Shown in pieces: positions 63,902 through 64,000 of a DNA stretch of 64,000 nucleotides. Positions within the stretch are counted from its first letter, which is position 1, and each line of letters begins with the position of its first letter. The DNA lies in contig CAJHZI010000448.1 of assembly GCA_905160935.1 (NCBI GenBank), forward strand, positions 1,962,001-2,026,000, read 5' to 3'. Below the pieces are notes generated by a model. The model was not told where the DNA came from. It was given only the letters and a program-made list of their open reading frames with translations, and did not search any database. This DNA is from Enchytraeus crypticus (Eukaryota; Annelida; Clitellata; Enchytraeida; Enchytraeidae). Position numbers and translations under genes: made by a program.

Positions 63902-64000
63902 CTGACAACAGAAAATCAATCAAAATCAATCAATCGATTGATCGATAATCGCAAAACCCATGTCTTCATGTATTTTTTCGGTCAACCCGTCAAAAATCAA

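Larger units (their letters stand above)
62187..64000 (-). repeat. Inverted duplication of the SCPEP1 3' end (copy of 28614-30328)
   Basis: Reverse-complement homology runs from AATGCAGTGACCGAGG (62197-62212; original 30305-30320) through the 22-bp and 24-bp minisatellites, the LINE-A end and two SCPEP1 exons to the window end (64000, matching 28614). Unit numbers in the minisatellites differ (about 7 against 12; about 21 against 12) and there are point changes, so the copies are not identical. Confidence 0.93.

Overview
The window is invertebrate animal genomic DNA: intron-rich, AT-rich and heavily loaded with simple repeats and short retroelements. Four conserved metazoan protein genes, all on the + strand, can be assembled exon by exon with GT-AG introns and matching phases. 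They are beta-tubulin (3' part only, 370-4948), an SQSTM1/p62/Ref(2)P autophagy receptor (first exon near 8650, CDS 10470-14760, 580 aa), a retinoid-inducible serine carboxypeptidase SCPEP1 (17636-29876), and the HEAT-repeat protein HEATR6 (32551-60938, 23 coding exons, 1385 aa). The species cannot be fixed from sequence alone. The p62 architecture (PB1, ZZ, the NVGESVAAMLDPLG block, LIR, UBA) and the abundance of tRNA-derived SINEs fit a mollusc- or arthropod-like invertebrate. Nothing points to a bacterium, virus or plant.

Layout: 1-4948 beta-tubulin; 4949-8649 intergenic with repeat debris; 8527-8650 a TATA/CRE/AP-1 type promoter; 8650-14760 SQSTM1; 14761-17635 intergenic; 17636-29876 SCPEP1; 29877-32550 intergenic; 32551-60938 HEATR6; 60939-62186 a 3' flank built from a TIR-type element; 62187-64000 a near-identical inverted copy of the SCPEP1 3' end (28614-30328), running off the window edge. 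The genes do not form a functional cluster. p62 (selective autophagy) and SCPEP1 (a secretory/lysosomal serine carboxypeptidase) both relate to degradation, but no shared control is visible.

Repeat families named below (labels are mine). LINE-A: 3' ends whose ORF closes ...WDREDWRRSIRIPTLVKLGF, followed by a (GAT)n tail. LINE-B: ORF closes ...EDRDEWRRY.PWTCQ.AVH, followed by an (AG)n tail. LINE-C: ETLGPIN-type C-terminus. LINE-D: CR1/jockey-like C-terminus. SINE-1: GGTTCAAATCC B box with a GAGGAAACTGACGTTAA tail. SINE-2: GCGCAGTGGTTAGAG A box. SINE-3a and SINE-3b: CCCTGACATC..GAGGAAACGGACGTTAA tails ending in (TTA)n or (TTGA)n. SINE-4: AAGGCAACGGGAAACCACCT core. There are also 5S rRNA-derived pieces, a TIR element and an 82-bp palindromic foldback array.

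The most unusual signal is a recurrent pattern across all four genes. Exon edges (3' or 5' splice site plus about 20-50 nt of exon) are repeated in tandem inside the adjacent intron, from one to about ten copies, usually with the splice dinucleotide mutated. Introns here seem to have grown partly by duplications anchored on splice junctions. Other leading observations are the SCPEP1 inverted duplication with a frameshifted exon, the 82-bp palindrome array, a 44-bp perfect inverted repeat bracketing a HEATR6 exon, and an intronic cluster of AGGTCAnnnTGACCT palindromes. All homology calls come from reading translations against remembered families; no database search was run.
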